In this document: one piece after another, positions 31,808 through 42,400 of the stretch | Layout of the letters: the number at the start of each line of letters is the position of its first letter | Numbering within the stretch: position 1 is the stretch's first letter | Origin: Paraburkholderia sabiae | Lineage (GTDB): Bacteria; Pseudomonadota; Gammaproteobacteria; Burkholderiales; Burkholderiaceae | DNA length: 64,000 bases | Direction: 5' to 3' | Assembly: GCF_030412785.1 (NCBI RefSeq) | Contig: NZ_CP125298.1 | Location: forward strand, 1 to 64,000 | Notes under the pieces: model-generated | Databases searched by the model: none | What the model was told of the DNA's origin: nothing | Seen by the model: only the letters and a program-made list of their open reading frames with translations | Program-made: the position numbers and the translations under genes

Positions 31808-32672
31808 AGACCGTGTTATGAACTTCGAAGTACTGGCACTGCATGCACGAGCATAAGCATGGCAAAGACAACGAAATGAAGCCCAGCCAATGTTTCAGGT
31901 AATCGCTCATAGTCGCGCGCGAGGCGGCGAAAACGGTTGAGCCAGCCGAAGCTGCGCTCGACCACCCAGCGCCGGGGCAGCAGCACGAAGCCTTTTTTCG
32001 CTTCCTGCAGTTTGATGACCTGCAGCTCAATGCCCTCATTGCGTGCAGCGTGAGCAGCATCTTCACCTGTGTAGCCCTGATCTGCGAAGGCCACCTTGAC
32101 CGTCTCTCCCGTAACGTCCTGCACCTGACGCGCGAGTTCGCCTACCTGCGCGCGCTCCTGTTCATTCGCCGGTGTCACATGTACCGCAAGCAAATGTCCC
32201 AGCGTGTCGACCGCGATATGGACTTTGCTGCCACGCTTGCGTTTGTAGCCGTCATAGCCCGCACGTGGACCACTCTCGCAAGTGGATTGCATCGTCCGCC
32301 CATCCAGAATCACGGCGCTGGGCTGGCCCTGCCGACCTTGCGCAACACGGATGATCGAGCGTAAATCGCAGACCATGTTCTCAAAACAACCTGCCTGCAG
32401 CCACCGCTGGGTCTGCTGGTACACCATCTCCCACGCAGGAAAGTTGTTGGGCATCATTCTCCACGGCGCACCGGCACGCACGATCCAGCGTAACGCGTTG
32501 AACATTTCGCGCAGTTCGTATTTGCGCTGCGGGGCCGCTTCATTCATCAATGTCAGATACGGCGCCACGAAACTCCACTCTTCGTCGGACACGTCTGTTG
32601 GGTAAGGCCTGCGCATTTCTTTTGTCATGCGCCCAGGATACCAGGTTATACAAAAAGTTCATAACACCGTCT
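31808..32672 (-). mobile_element. Complete IS5-family element
   Basis: Terminal repeats of about 18 bp (one mismatch) beginning AGACCGTGTTATGAACTT on the left, flanked by a TA duplication. Removing it leaves TTGTACTAAACCGCTGACG, the left tip of the IS91-type unit found intact at 60805. Confidence 0.85.
31816..32628 (-). CDS. IS5-family DDE transposase
   Basis: 270 residues: N-terminal DUF4096-type domain (YPTDVSDEEWSFVAPYL; LRWIVRAGAPWRMMPNNFP), then the catalytic DDE domain (AVILDGRTMQSTCESG; VKVAFADQGYTGED; RRWVVERSFGWLNRFRRLARDYE). It appears intact. Confidence 0.93.
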   Translation of the reverse strand: MTKEMRRPYPTDVSDEEWSFVAPYLTLMNEAAPQRKYELREMFNALRWIVRAGAPWRMMPNNFPAWEMVYQQTQRWLQAGCFENMVCDLRSIIRVAQGRQGQPSAVILDGRTMQSTCESGPRAGYDGYKRKRGSKVHIAVDTLGHLLAVHVTPANEQERAQVGELARQVQDVTGETVKVAFADQGYTGEDAAHAARNEGIELQVIKLQEAKKGFVLLPRRWVVERSFGWLNRFRRLARDYERLPETLAGLHFVVFAMLMLVHAVPVLRSS

Positions 32673-32831
32673 AAACCGCTGACGCGGTAGGGGGAGGAGT
32701 GCGAGAGCCGATGGCTGACGTTCATTGTGGCGGTGAACTGACGCAGGATCCCAACGAGGGGACGCAGATACCTCCAGGAGCAGTATGTGGATGCCCAACC
32801 GGGCTCCACCACTGCTCTCAGGAGGTCAGTC

Positions 32832-33710
32832 ATGACGCCGCTGTGCCAACGCATGTTGCACGACATGGAGATCCGCAATCTCGCCGATAACACACAGAAG
32901 TCCTATCTGATTCAGGTATCCAGTTTCGCCCGTCATTTTCGCCGTTCGCCCGAACTGCTGGGTCCCGAGGAGATGCGAGCCTGGCTCATCTACCTCCGCG
33001 AAGAACGCAAGCTCGCACCCGCCAGTCTCAGCCCGGCGATTGGCGCACTGCGCTTCCTCTACCGCGTGACGCTCAAACGTGACTGGAGTGACGAGGATTT
33101 CCCATTGCCGAGGAAGCCGGTCCGCTTGCCGGTTGTCCTCAGCCTGGAGGAGATCACCACCTTCTTCGACTCGATCCCCAGCCTGAAGCATCGGACCATC
33201 CTGATGGTTGCCTACGCAGCCGGTCTGCGCGTGTCGGAAGTCGTCCACCTGAAGGTCACGGACATCGACAGCAAGCGCATGGTCATTCGTGTGAACCAGG
33301 GGAAGAACCGTAAGGACCGCTACATAATGCTCTCGCCGAGGCCGCTCGAGATCCTGAGACTGTACTGGCAGGACGCCCACCCGAGGGAGTGGCTGTTCCC
33401 GGGCGACATACCTGGACACCCCATCACGCGAGGCGCCGTCTCGCGAATCTGCGCTCTCGCACGCCAACGATGTGGCATCCAGAAGCCGATAACACCGCAT
33501 TCCTTGAGGCATGCGTTCGCAACTCATCTGCTAGAGAACGGCACCGACGTGCGCAGGATCCAGCTGCTCATGGGCCACAGGTCCCTTGCGACCACTTCGC
33601 GCTACTTGAGAATCGCGACCAGCACCGTGTGTGCCACGGCGAGTCCCTTCGATCTGCTGCCGCACCCTGCACCGATTCCATCGCCGCCGCCCGCGCCCGA
33701 GTACTTCTGA
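32832..33710 (+). CDS. Tyrosine recombinase of the IS91-type element, copy 1
   Basis: The start MTPLCQRMLHDMEIRNLADN is chosen because AGGAGG lies just upstream; a longer frame starts at 32787. About 292 residues with a SAM-like core-binding domain (NTQKSYLIQVSSFARHF) and catalytic residues in GLRVSEVVHL, HSLRHAFATHLL and LMGHRSLATTSRYLRI. It resembles the XerC-like integrases that accompany IS91-type transposases. It appears intact. Confidence 0.9.
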   Translation: MTPLCQRMLHDMEIRNLADNTQKSYLIQVSSFARHFRRSPELLGPEEMRAWLIYLREERKLAPASLSPAIGALRFLYRVTLKRDWSDEDFPLPRKPVRLPVVLSLEEITTFFDSIPSLKHRTILMVAYAAGLRVSEVVHLKVTDIDSKRMVIRVNQGKNRKDRYIMLSPRPLEILRLYWQDAHPREWLFPGDIPGHPITRGAVSRICALARQRCGIQKPITPHSLRHAFATHLLENGTDVRRIQLLMGHRSLATTSRYLRIATSTVCATASPFDLLPHPAPIPSPPPAPEYF

Positions 33711-33718
33711 AGCCGGCG

Positions 33719-33968
33719 ATGCGTCCGGCGCTCGAGGTGGCGGACGTCTTTCGCCGCTGTGGCCCGCAGTACCGGCAGACGCATGCCGACGGGCTCAGTC
33801 TTGTCCAGCGGCGGGTAATGAGTGCGATCGAGCTGTGTCGTACTGCCGCGCTCGGCGGCCATGTCGAGCAGTGCGACGCGTGCGGCCATCAGCGCATCGC
33901 CTACGACTCCTGCCGCAATCGGCACTGTCCGAAGTGCCAGTCGCTCGCACGTGCACAATGGCTCGAAC
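33719..33968 (+). pseudogene. IS91-type transposase, 5' part
   Basis: Encodes MRPALEVADVFRRCGPQYRQ and the zinc-binding N-terminus (CDACGHQRIAYDSCRNRHCP), then is interrupted after QWLE by IS66. It joins 36721-37676 after removal of IS66 and one GCTCGAAC copy to give 1,206 nt, the same length as the intact copy at 61862-63067. Confidence 0.9.
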
Positions 33969-34003
33969 GTAAGCGGTAGTTCCGACTCATCTGGAGCCGG
34001 TGT

Positions 34004-34546
34004 ATGAGAAGGAACAAGATTGCGTCCGCAGCCACCACATTGCGGACGCAGCTTATGACTGACCTACAAAGTGACTTTGACTTCCTGCCATTGCGGGTGA
34101 TCGGTAAATCGGCCGACGGCAAGAACCGGTACGACCGTGATGGCAAGCGCAAGCTGATCGAAGCGTGCCAGAAGCCGGGAGCCTCCGTTGCCGGGCTGGC
34201 ACTGAAGGCTGGCGTGAACGCCAACCAGCTTCGCAAGTGGATTGGCCTCGAGCGTAAAAAGACACGCTCGCGAACTGAACGGCAGCCGACACCAGCCAGT
34301 GCGCCGGCATTTGTTCCTGTTCTGGAAGCGGTTGATGCCGAACCTGTGCACTTGCCTCACATGCCGTCCCTGCCCGACGCCCAGCCGGCTGCTGCGCGGC
34401 GTGAACCGATGCGTCCGTCGCAACGCCCGCCGTTGCCGTCACGCCTGATGGCGCAGTTGCCCAACGGGGTGAGTCTTGAACTTGAATGTATGCAACAGGA
34501 CGCGGCGCTGCTCACAGCGATGATCGACGCATTGAGGAGCCGGTGA
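34004..34546 (+). CDS. tnpA: IS66 TnpA
   Basis: 180 residues, GGAG 7 bases before the ATG; an internal ATG at 34055 is possible. It contains a helix-turn-helix (EACQKPGASVAGLALKAGVN, ANQLRKWIGLE), then a Pro-rich linker and a short beta end (LPNGVSLELECMQQDAALL). Its stop overlaps the tnpB start (TGATG). Confidence 0.88.
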   Translation: MRRNKIASAATTLRTQLMTDLQSDFDFLPLRVIGKSADGKNRYDRDGKRKLIEACQKPGASVAGLALKAGVNANQLRKWIGLERKKTRSRTERQPTPASAPAFVPVLEAVDAEPVHLPHMPSLPDAQPAAARREPMRPSQRPPLPSRLMAQLPNGVSLELECMQQDAALLTAMIDALRSR

Positions 34547-34899
34547 TGCTGCGCTTCGCTGACGACCTGCGGGTCTATCTGCATCGCGAGCCGGTCGACT
34601 TCCGGTGCGGTATCAATACCCTTGCCGCTCTGGTTGAGAATTCGATGCGACTGGATCTGCTCGCTCGCGCCGTGTACGCGTTTCGCAACCGTAAATGCAA
34701 CCGGATCAAGCTCCTGCTGTACGAGCGCACCGGCTTCTGGCTGTTGTTGCGCCGCCTCGAGCAGGACCGTTTCGTGTGGCCGCGACGCGATCAGGAAGTG
34801 ATCGAGCTGACGACGCAGCAGCTCCACTGGCTGCTCGACGGCATCGACATCGACGCGCTTCGCCGTCATCCTGCACGCCATTACGAGCACGCCAGCTAG
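34546..34899 (+). CDS. tnpB: IS66 TnpB
   Basis: 117 residues, with the family signature YLHREPVDFRCGINTLAALV, then YAFRNRKCNRIKLLLYERTG, FWLLLRRLEQDRFVWPR and TTQQLHWLLDGIDI. Needed for IS66 transposition; exact role unclear. GAGGAG lies upstream. Confidence 0.93.
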   Translation: MLRFADDLRVYLHREPVDFRCGINTLAALVENSMRLDLLARAVYAFRNRKCNRIKLLLYERTGFWLLLRRLEQDRFVWPRRDQEVIELTTQQLHWLLDGIDIDALRRHPARHYEHAS

Positions 34900-34987
34900 C
34901 CCGGTACGTTGCACGTAAACAACGGCGGGCGCCTTTTACAAATTGACGTAAACCCACGGCGCACCGCGCTTCGCTATCCTGGAGCGC

Positions 34988-36628
34988 ATGAAGAATGCAC
35001 CTGACCTCAAGTGCGTACCCCGGGCTGTCCAGGGCTATATCCACGCCCTCGAAGCGCGCGTAGCCGGCGACGCGAAACACATCGACGAACTGAACCAGCG
35101 CGTCGGGCAGCTCGAGGAACAGGTCCGCCTGCTTACGGCCGAGCGTTACGCGCCGAAAAGCGAAAAACGCAAGGATCGCGTGTTCGACGAAGCCGAGCAG
35201 ATCGCCCGAAGCGAACCATGCGACGAGGAAGACGAAGGTATCCAGCCGGCGCTGCCTGACACCGGTTTGCCACCGGCCGGCAAGCCTGAGCGGCGCAAGG
35301 TGGGACGCAAGCCGTTGCCAGCGTATCTGAAGCGCGAACGCATCGAGTACGATCTGCCGGAAGACCAGCGGGGTTGCCCGTGTTGTGGCAATCCGATGCA
35401 TCGTATCGGCGAGGACATCAGCGAACAGCTGCATGTCGAGGTCAAATGGACGGTTAACCAGAACGTGCGTGCAAAGTACGCGTGCCGGCACTGCGAGCGT
35501 CACGCCGAACACACGCCGGTCGTGCTCGCACCGATGCCGGTACAGCCACTTCCGGGCAGCCATGCGGATGCGTCGGTGATCGCGACGGTCGCGACCGCGA
35601 AATACGTCGACGGCATGCCGTTGTACCGGATGCAGGCCGCCATGGCCCGCTGGCAGATTCCGGTGAGCCGGGGCACGCTGGCACACTGGGTCATCCGCCC
35701 AAGCGAATTGCACTACACCCGCCTGTACGACGCGCTGTACAGGACATTGCTGTCGCAGCCGCTGATCCACGGCGACGAGACCACGCTTCAGGTGCTCAAG
35801 GAACCCGGCCGGTCTGCGCAGAGTAAAAGCTATGCGTGGGTCTATCGCAGCGCCGAAGACTGTCCCGAACCCGTGGTGCTGTTCGAGTACCAGCCGGGGC
35901 GAGGCCAGGAGCATCCGAAGAAATTCCTCGGCGACTACAGCGGCATGTTGGTAAGCGACGGATACAGTGCGTGGCGCACGCTGAAAAAGGCAACGCACTT
36001 CGGCTGCATGGCGCACGCGCGCAGGCTGTTCGTCAAGGCGGACAAGGCGGCGCAGAAGAAAGGGGATGACGCAAAGCCGAAGCCGGCGAACGCTCGTGTG
36101 GCAAAGGCGCTTGAATACTTCCAGGCCCTGTACCGTGTCGAGGCGCTGGCCAAAGGCGATCTGCCTGCCGGCCAGACACGTGCCGACTACACATACGACC
36201 TGCGGCAGAAACACAGCGTGCCGGTGCTCGAGGCGTTCATGGCGTGGCTTGACGAACTGGCGCCGAAGGTGACGCCGCAGAGCCTGCTCGGTAAGGCGAT
36301 CGCCTATACGCGTAACCAGTGGGAATATCTGAGCCGCTACGTCACTGAAGGGCGAGCCGCAATAGACAACAACGTCTGCGAACGAGACGTCAGGCCGTTT
36401 GCCACGTCGAGGAAAAGCTGGCTGTTCAGCGACACAGTTGACGGTGCAAAAGCCAGTGCCACGATCTACAGTCTCGTGCTGACGTGCCGTGCCTGCGGTG
36501 TCGAACCGTACGACTACCTGTTGCACGTACTCAAGGAGCTGCCGCAGCGTCCACCGGACGCCGACGTGACGGACCTCTTGCCATTCAACTATGCGCGGCA
36601 TCAAGAGGCCAGGGCACAGGACGGCTGA
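34988..36628 (+). CDS. tnpC: IS66 transposase TnpC
   Basis: 546 residues. A coiled-coil start ([20 protein letters not shown]) with KSEKRK linker, zinc-ribbon region (CPCCGNPMHRIGEDISEQL; CRHCERHAE), DDE catalytic domain (LIHGDETTLQVLKEPG; GMLVSDGYSAWRTL; AIDNNVCERDVRPF) and C-terminal YDYLLHVLKELPQRPP. It appears intact and is the only complete IS66 transposase in the window. Confidence 0.95.
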   Translation: MKNAPDLKCVPRAVQGYIHALEARVAGDAKHIDELNQRVGQLEEQVRLLTAERYAPKSEKRKDRVFDEAEQIARSEPCDEEDEGIQPALPDTGLPPAGKPERRKVGRKPLPAYLKRERIEYDLPEDQRGCPCCGNPMHRIGEDISEQLHVEVKWTVNQNVRAKYACRHCERHAEHTPVVLAPMPVQPLPGSHADASVIATVATAKYVDGMPLYRMQAAMARWQIPVSRGTLAHWVIRPSELHYTRLYDALYRTLLSQPLIHGDETTLQVLKEPGRSAQSKSYAWVYRSAEDCPEPVVLFEYQPGRGQEHPKKFLGDYSGMLVSDGYSAWRTLKKATHFGCMAHARRLFVKADKAAQKKGDDAKPKPANARVAKALEYFQALYRVEALAKGDLPAGQTRADYTYDLRQKHSVPVLEAFMAWLDELAPKVTPQSLLGKAIAYTRNQWEYLSRYVTEGRAAIDNNVCERDVRPFATSRKSWLFSDTVDGAKASATIYSLVLTCRACGVEPYDYLLHVLKELPQRPPDADVTDLLPFNYARHQEARAQDG

Positions 36629-36712
36629 CACACCCGGCGCTCCTCGGCGGTGCCCTTACGCACGCCCTCAGTTGCACGACTCTCCGTTCGGTGTGCTAAA
36701 GCTGTCGCTTAC

Positions 36713-37676
36713 GCTCGAACGCCGGCACGCGGAACTGCTTCCACAGGCGGAGTACTTCCATGTCGTCTTCACACTTCCCGAACCCATCGCGGCGCTCGCG
36801 TACCAGAACAAACGCGTGCTTTACGACATGCTGTTTCGCGCCAGCGCCGGAACGCTGCGCACGATCGCCGCCGATCCGAAGCACCTGGGCGCCGAGATCG
36901 GCTTCATCACCATCCTGCACACGTGGGGGCAGAATCTGCAGCACCACCCGCACGTGCATTGTGTCGTGCCCGGTGGTGGCATCTCGCCGGACGGCGAGCG
37001 CTGGATCGCCTGCCGCCCCGGCTTCTTCCTGCCCGTTAGGGTCCTCTCACGCCTGTTTCGCCGCCTGTTCCTCGAGCAGCTGCGCCGCGCGTTCGACGCC
37101 GGCGGACTGCGTTTCCATGGCCAGCTCGAACCCCTGCACGATCCTCAGGCGTTCGCCGCGTGGCTTGCGCCCACTGCCCGGTCGGAGTGGGTCGTCTACG
37201 CCAAGCCACCCTTTGGCGGCGCTGAACACGTGCTCGACTACCTAGGCCGTTATACCCATCGCGTCGCCATTTCTAATAACCGGCTGCTGGGCTTCGACGG
37301 ACACGCCGTGCTGTTCCGCTGGAAGGACTATCGGCACGACGCCCGGCACAGCACCATGACGCTCACGGCCGACGAGTTCATCCGCCGTTTCCTTCTGCAC
37401 GTGCTGCCCGATGGCTTCAAGCGCATCCGCAGCTACGGCTGGCTCGCCAACTGCCACCGTGCCGCCAAGCTCGCCACCTGTAGGCAGCTGCTCGGTGTCG
37501 AGGCTCCCGCCGCTGCTGCAGCTGAGCCCAGGGAAGACTACCGTGACCGCTTCCAGCGACTCACCGGCAGGTCACTGCGCGACTGCCCCATGTGTGGCAA
37601 GGGACACATGCTCCGCATCGAAGACATGCCCGGCAGCCTTCCACGAGCCCCGCCAGGTCCCAACCATGCGCGCTAG
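36713..37676 (+). pseudogene. IS91-type transposase, 3' part
   Basis: Continues as ERRHAELLPQAEYFHVVFTL and carries the HUH motif (HHPHVHCVVPGGG) and the tyrosine region (LDYLGRYTHRVAISNNRL). It ends GSLPRAPPGPNHAR. No own start. The open frame reaching back into IS66 (from 36591) is an artefact of the junction. Confidence 0.9.
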
Positions 37677-38045
37677 TTGCCACCGCACCTGTTTCCGGAC
37701 ACGTTCGCCTTTCCTGACGAGGCCAACGCGGCTGCACCCGTGCCTTCGATCTGCTGGCGCACCAGCGTACTCCAGAATGGCGCGTGATTTGCCGGTTCAC
37801 GCGCACATTCCCACTTCCTTTACACGTGATGCTTCCCACTCTCGCCGGAAGTCCATCTGTGATCGCCCCTGCAAGACATCACAAATTACCGCGGCGGTCA
37901 TTCAATGCCCATAGCGGCCACCGCCTGTGGAGCGGTTTAGCACAAACATTTTTTTGATTACCGGTCGCGGATCAGGTCCGACGACATGGCGATGCGCTCG
38001 TTGCCGCGACCGCCAACCAAAAAAATCTCTGCATTATGCAGATCT

Positions 38046-38295
38046 CGACATAAGAGGAAAAACTGGTTGTTCGCGGGCTCGCTTCGCGCCGGCGAACGTG
38101 CCGCTGCCATCATGAGCCTGATCCGCTCGGCACAGTTGAACGGGCACGATCCGCTCACCTATCTGAAGGACGTGCTCACGCGCCTGCCAACACATCGCGC
38201 TTCTGACATCGAACAGTTGCTTCCTCACTGCTGGGCTCCCGCCTTGCCCGATCACAGCTAGCCAGCTCGCTCCCGTGCCTTCACCGGGCGCTTAC
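38046..38295 (+). pseudogene. IS66 tnpC 3' fragment and right tip
   Basis: Codons KNWLFAGSLRAGERAAAIMS to ALPDHS followed by the tip CCGGGCGCTTAC (ending 38295). It is an inverted near-copy of 31559-31805. It abuts the right end of the IS91-type unit on one side and a broken IS6 transposase on the other. Confidence 0.8.
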
Positions 38296-38580
38296 TCTCG
38301 AACAGCGGCACCAGCTTGATCACCCAGCGGTGCACCGTCGAATGATCAACCTCGATGCCGTGTTCCGCCATCATCTCTTCTAGATTGCGCAGGCTCAGCG
38401 AATAGGCCACGTACCACCGAACGCACAGCAGTATCACGTCCACTGGAAAATGCAGTCGCGTCAGAACCTTCGCGACGCCCGGCGACAACGTCTTTCGGGA
38501 AATACTTTCCTTCTTCGCTGGCACTTCGGACAAATTTGTCATGCCCCGATTTTACAGTACCCCCTTAGCGCGACAGAACC
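38296..38580 (-). pseudogene. IS6-family left end with N-terminal transposase fragment
   Basis: The inverted repeat CGCGACAGAACC at 38569-38580 matches the IS6 at 20262. The minus-strand frame from 38542 reads MTNLSEVPAKKESISRK to VHRWVIKLVPLFE and is then cut by the IS66 tip. The catalytic triad is missing. Confidence 0.85.
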
Positions 38581-38826
38581 CTCGAGGCCGAGATCAGCCG
38601 GCTGAAAACCGAAGCGGCGGCGCGTGAGCGGGAACTGGAGAAGGTGAGAGAGGGGTTTTCGCGGGATCTGGACAAGCTGCGCGAGACGGCTGAACGGGCC
38701 GACGAGCGCCTGCGCGCCACGGAGAAACGCGCACTGCTCGAGATCGACCGCGAGCGGGGCGCCGTCGCGAAGCGGAAACGGTACTATCGGTACAAGTCAG
38801 ATTCGAAGTACGGTGAATCGGGATAG
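38581..38826 (+). pseudogene. KfrA-like coiled-coil fragment
   Basis: The frame open from the IS6 tip reads LEAEISRLKTEAAARERELE, then RETAERADERLRATEKRALL and EIDRERGAVAKRK, a continuous charged coiled coil with the ADERLRATEKRALLEIDRER segment typical of plasmid KfrA proteins. The N-terminal DNA-binding domain is missing (cut by IS6) and the C-terminus runs into non-homologous sequence. It suggests that plasmid backbone once lay here. Confidence 0.6.
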
Positions 38827-39416
38827 AAGGTCGTCCCGTCGGATCGGGAAGGGTATCGGATGTGGCTGGAAAAAACCGGCCGAACCGGAATGTCATGCCA
38901 TAGGACGAGACGACGCCGAGACGATCGGATTTGTGGGTTGTCTCCGGCGTACGGAGACAGGTGTGACGAGTGGTCGCGCCCTGTTCGGACTATCCGCAAT
39001 GGGCCTTCCGGCCAGCGTTCCGATCCAGATCACCCGCGGGCCCCGACGCCGGAAAACCCTAGTCCGAGAGCTAGCGGCGATGCTGACCGCGACAAGTTGA
39101 CTTGTGGCCGCTACACAGGGAGTGCCACCAAGTTTCGACTACATCGTTGACGACGCGCGAGACTGCGCCTTCCCCGACTTGTATGCAGCTTCAACAATGC
39201 AAGCATGGACCAGCTTTAGGTTGCTCATCCACTTACGTCGCGCTGGTTCAAGTTTGCGCTTCATAGCGCAATTCTGGCCGCTCGCCGTCGAAAGCTCTTG
39301 GGGAGCGCAGTTTGTGTGCTGATGGTTGCCTGATGTGAAAAGGGACTGCATTCACCTCCATCATGTACCGTCGCAGGCGTGGTACTGAGCGATGGCAGGC
39401 GTACACTCGGCGTGGC
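38827..39416. other. No supported gene
   Basis: Several short frames (for example 39104-39322 on plus) lack ribosome sites and family motifs. The stretch separates the KfrA-like remnant from the promoter of the STAND/HEPN pair. Confidence 0.4.
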
Positions 39417-39446
39417 TTGAAAGGTTCCTGATCGAACCGCTACAAT
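39417..39446 (+). promoter_or_regulatory. Sigma-70-type promoter of the STAND/HEPN operon
   Basis: TTGAAA (39417-39422), 18-base spacer, TACAAT (39441-39446). Transcription would start near 39453, giving a leader of about 24 bases with GAGAGGG before the ATG at 39477. Confidence 0.6.
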
Positions 39447-39476
39447 TTGCAAAGCAACGAAAAATGAGAGGGTTGC

Positions 39477-42400
39477 ATGTCCGGGGCGTGGCAGGTGCAT
39501 CGAACGAATGAAGGTAGAGTGGCGGCGGAAGCGGTCCAACGACTGTGGCAATTGCTTCCTGGTCCAGAAAAGCTTGATTTTTGGAGTTCAGCCGTTGAAT
39601 ACGCCCGTGGCATTGACCACGGGAGCTTGATGTACAAGCGACTATGCGTTGCTGTTAAAGCAGCCGAGTCCGGAAGAGCCGCGCCTCGCGCGGGGGTTGC
39701 GCTGCTGCGCTCGGCCCGAGATCTTTCGACACCCGATCTTTGTCGGGCGATCAACAAATGTAGAGATCAACTCTTCTCCTTCGCGGACGCCACGCCGTTT
39801 TTGACAGCTTCGCTGTGTCGATGGGTTCAAGCGATTTGGAAGAAACCATTGATTGCACTTCTGGACGCGGTGCGGTGTCCGCATGATCAGCATGGCAGTC
39901 TCAGAGGCGATATGCCCGACGTCGATCCGGAGGACGCGACTGAAAAGGTACGTCAACTCGCGGCGACATATCCCCCAAATGACATCGCAATCGTTTGCGC
40001 AGCGCTTATGCTGTCCAATTCCCGATGGAACTGTCTGGAAGTGGCGTTTGCAACTCTCCAAGATCTCCCGCAGCGCCCGGAAGTTGCCTCTCCTCCTGCC
40101 AATCCCGATGCCAAAGTCGATGAGCCTGCCACTATGTCGATCAACGATGGAACAATGAACCCGCCTGTCGGACAAGATCTGGTCAACGCCATACGAGACG
40201 GTCTTGTCGAGTTGAAAGCTGGCCTGCTCTCAACGGCGAAAGAAATTGATACTGGCGTTATTCCAGATCTAGCAGATGTTATCCAATTGCGGTCTGGACT
40301 GCATGAACTCCACGCCAGGGCGGCTAAGGAGCTGCGGGTATCAGGTTCGCGTATTGCAGACTTGGAAGCGGCACTCAAACAGCGCGACAGGCATGCACGA
40401 GCTTTGGCGAACGTCGAGAGATGTCGGTCGATTGTGCATCGGACTGAGCCGTCATATCCGGGCCGAGCAGAGATTTGGCGCAAATGTGACGAACTCGAGA
40501 GCGGCATTCTGGCGAGCGGTGGAGCGCTCCCGGCAGATCAGCCGGTCGCAGCGCTCCTTCGACTTGTTGACGAAGGGGAGTCATTAGGCGACGAGGATGC
40601 TGCGCAACTTCAGTGGGAGATTGAAGCCTTCTTTGGGCGTGCGGTCGCGGCCGCTGCGGTTCGAGGCAACTTGATATTCGGCCGACCTTCGTATTCCGCG
40701 GCTCAGCCGGCGGGCAGCGCGGCAGAACCAATCGTGGAACAGTCATCGCCAGATACCGATCGCGGTGATCTAGCGCAAGGCGGTGACGGGCCGGCCGGTT
40801 GCCGCAGCGAAACGGAGCAGATACTGGAGCCGCGGAGGTATGACGCGGCGAGTGACGGGCCGTTGGCAGAGGCGATGCCGACTGGACGAATCGAAGGCTG
40901 CCCCGAAGTCGAGACTTTGGAAGGCGGCGAGCAAGACGCAGCTGACGAGGGGGCTCCAGGCGAATCCGAGGTGATTGCGCCGGCGCCCGACGGCGATGCA
41001 TCGAGCATCGAGCAGAATCCCCCGCAACATTCCTCCGAGGGACCCAGACTTGTCGCCCCGTCATTCGTTTCATTCGGAGAGTTTTGCCAGACTCGCTGGG
41101 TGGACGCTGGCGGGCACATTGCCCCGGCGCCGTGGATTCAGTCTGATCTTCAATTCGAACTCGCCACACACTGCGTGGAGGCTTGGGCGCGAGGAGAGAT
41201 GAGTGTTGCGTACCTCTTTTGCCGCGCGTGCGATTCCCTCGGGATGTCCGCGCCGGTTTCTCTGGAGGATCTCGCAAGCGCGGATGAATTGCTGTCCGCT
41301 CCAGACTCGACGCGCTCAGGTCAGGATCTGTTACGGGCAGATCGACTGCGACGCATGCTTGCAGCCGCACCTGCGGCATCGGATCAGATGTCAGCAGGTG
41401 TAGGACTGATGCTGGAAGCCCTTCGTCCAACCATGTCCGGTACCTTGGCCCAGGCTGAAGTGGAGCTTTTGCTGCAACGCGCTGCCTACGGCGATCCCGC
41501 GTTTGGCGAGGTCGTCCGGTTTCTATTTGCCGGATGGGCCGCGCAGTTGAATCCGCTCGACTCGCTTCGAGCGCGACTTCTGAACAGCCCCCAGGAATCG
41601 ATGGAGGAGCTTAAAGTCGCGCTGCGGCATGCCCAGACGGCGCTGAAAACCGAGGTCGCAACGCTCTGGAGTGCCGCAGGCGGGAAAATCAAGCACACAC
41701 ACAGCCGCTCGGCATGGACTAAGTTTGTCGAAGAGCAGGTCGCACCGCTCAAGGATGAACTCGTGCCTGCCAGCCTGAAGGCAAGTATCCAGTCTAAGTG
41801 GACGCGGGCACGAATCAGCGCTCGTGTTGTTGACGTGTCACGTGCATTCAAACGCATCATGGACGCCGGCAATGTAAGGCATCAGGACAGGTCGGTGGCT
41901 GAGAGTGCTGCACAGCAGATCGTTGAGGCAATCGATCGACTTGCCGGCATACTGGAACGGCTTGCGGCCCATCAGCAACAGGCCCATGCATCCTATGATG
42001 GTATTCCCCGCGAAGCGGCTCTGCGCCTGCTTGGCGGTGCATCGTCCAACACGACAGACCGGCTGTCTGCCGAGCTATTTTCAGCGGTGGTCCGGGAGCA
42101 GACGGCGGTTCATCCGCTGAGGCTGCCCGCCGGCTACCTGATCAATCACGTCGACATCGTCAAGTATCTGAATTCGGACGCACTGACGCGTCCTGAGATC
42201 GGAGACGGCGGAATCGATGTAACCGGTTTCGAGAATTCCATCCCGGTGGCGGTACTACTGATCGGCTGGCATATGCAGCCGCCCGCCCCGGTCGAGGATG
42301 ACAACGCATTGCTATCCGCATTGAGAGACATTGCGGCAGCAAGCGAGCGACGGGACATTCTTACGGCTCTTTCCAGCACCGACGTGCTGCAATCTCACGA

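Larger units (their letters stand above)
33969..36712 (+). mobile_element. Complete IS66-family element (2,744 bp)
   Basis: Tips GTAAGCGGTAG and CTGTCGCTTAC, 8-bp target duplication GCTCGAAC at 33961-33968 and 36713-36720, typical of IS66. tnpA, tnpB and tnpC are all intact. Confidence 0.95.
32673..38033 (+). mobile_element. IS91-type element, copy 1, with IS66 inside its transposase
   Basis: The left tip CTAAACCGCTGACGCGGTAG and a right end running to AAAAAAATCTCTGCA are shared with copy 2 (60805-63424). It carries a tyrosine recombinase gene followed by the transposase, without inverted repeats. The 350 bp after the transposase are non-coding and conserved in both copies, as expected for the origin end. 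Confidence 0.8.

Noticed and set aside
34706..36631. 641-codon minus-strand frame opposite IS66 tnpC
   Set aside because: Antisense shadow of an intact transposase; no motif or ribosome site.
36591..36712. Start of a 361-codon frame seeming to begin the IS91-type transposase
   Set aside because: The codons are IS66 right-end sequence; the real transposase start is at 33719 before the insertion.
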